From positions 1 to 48,188 of the forward strand of contig JAFAOG010000189.1 of NCBI GenBank assembly GCA_019237945.1: 48,188 nucleotides of DNA, in the 5' to 3' direction. The notes beneath the pieces were generated by a model. The model had not been told where the DNA came from, did no database searches, and saw nothing but the letters and a program-made list of their open reading frames with translations. This document shows positions 42,148 through 48,188 of this stretch, piece after piece. The DNA comes from Deltaproteobacteria bacterium (GTDB taxonomy: Bacteria > Myxococcota_A > Polyangia > Haliangiales > Haliangiaceae). Position 1 is the stretch's first letter; each line of letters starts with the position of its first letter. The position numbers and the translations under genes were made by a program.

Positions 42148-48188
<6,041 letters not shown>

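Overview
The window looks like chromosomal DNA of a predatory or soil-type member of the Myxococcota (myxobacteria), probably the Haliangiales/Kofleriaceae/Nannocystis side. The basis is very high GC with strong G/C third positions, many GTG starts, about 14 predicted lipoproteins (several starting CGDN after the lipobox), a MYXO-CTERM-like tail, a sterol-reductase-like gene, large multi-receiver hybrid kinases and almost no intergenic space. The genus is inferred; no rRNA or tRNA is present. I recognise 42 protein genes, two of them cut by the window edges. I see no insertion sequence, phage, CRISPR array or RNA gene, and no gene-free stretch longer than about 300 bases.

Layout. 1-4742: a truncated membrane protein, a small SnoaL-like lipoprotein, and a minus-strand run of esterase-like lipoprotein, CorA and a VanY-type peptidase. 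4902-8747: a pore-forming toxin homologue of the thiol-activated cytolysin family with an unusual C-terminus, then panB, a sirtuin and a small barrel protein. 8791-13646: a UvrD-like helicase, an MFS transporter with a suspicious in-frame stop near its N-terminus, and a lipoprotein that may be a caspase/gingipain-fold peptidase. 13649-17779 (minus): a Rof-like small protein, a RegA/ActR-like response regulator, a lipoprotein and an S9 peptidase. 17819-21561: MscS channel and YcaQ-type glycosylase (coupled), a small membrane protein and a DHCR24-like flavoprotein.

21568-26259: small exported proteins (DUF3332, DUF4142, an RlpA-like barrel with a poly-glycine linker), a cupin, a GAF protein and an acyl-CoA dehydrogenase. 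26511-32198: a secretome block: HE-motif protein with two PPC domains, a clan GH-A glycosidase-like protein with a sorting tail, an M28 peptidase overlapping it, and a barrel protein. 32179-36385: an ATP-dependent DNA ligase, a tandem operator-like palindrome, the parallel beta-helix/diheme cytochrome pair (TIGR03805/TIGR03806 type) and a duplicated-domain lipoprotein. 36386-39447 (minus): a three-gene operon with an LVIVD-repeat lipoprotein and a low-complexity lipoprotein whose ribosome-binding site sits in a hairpin. 39500-48188: an exported HExxH peptidase, a terminator, and two translationally coupled hybrid histidine kinases, the second with eleven perfectly spaced 92-residue HAMP-type repeats and running off the window.

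Taken together the window is dominated by cell-envelope and secreted functions (peptidases, esterase, glycosidase, toxin, lipoproteins) plus signal transduction, as expected of a surface-living predator. The most unusual points are the cytolysin with a replaced membrane-binding domain, the possible clan-CD lipoprotein, the poly-HAMP kinase, the DHCR24-like gene and the paired TGGTCAGACCA-type palindromes.
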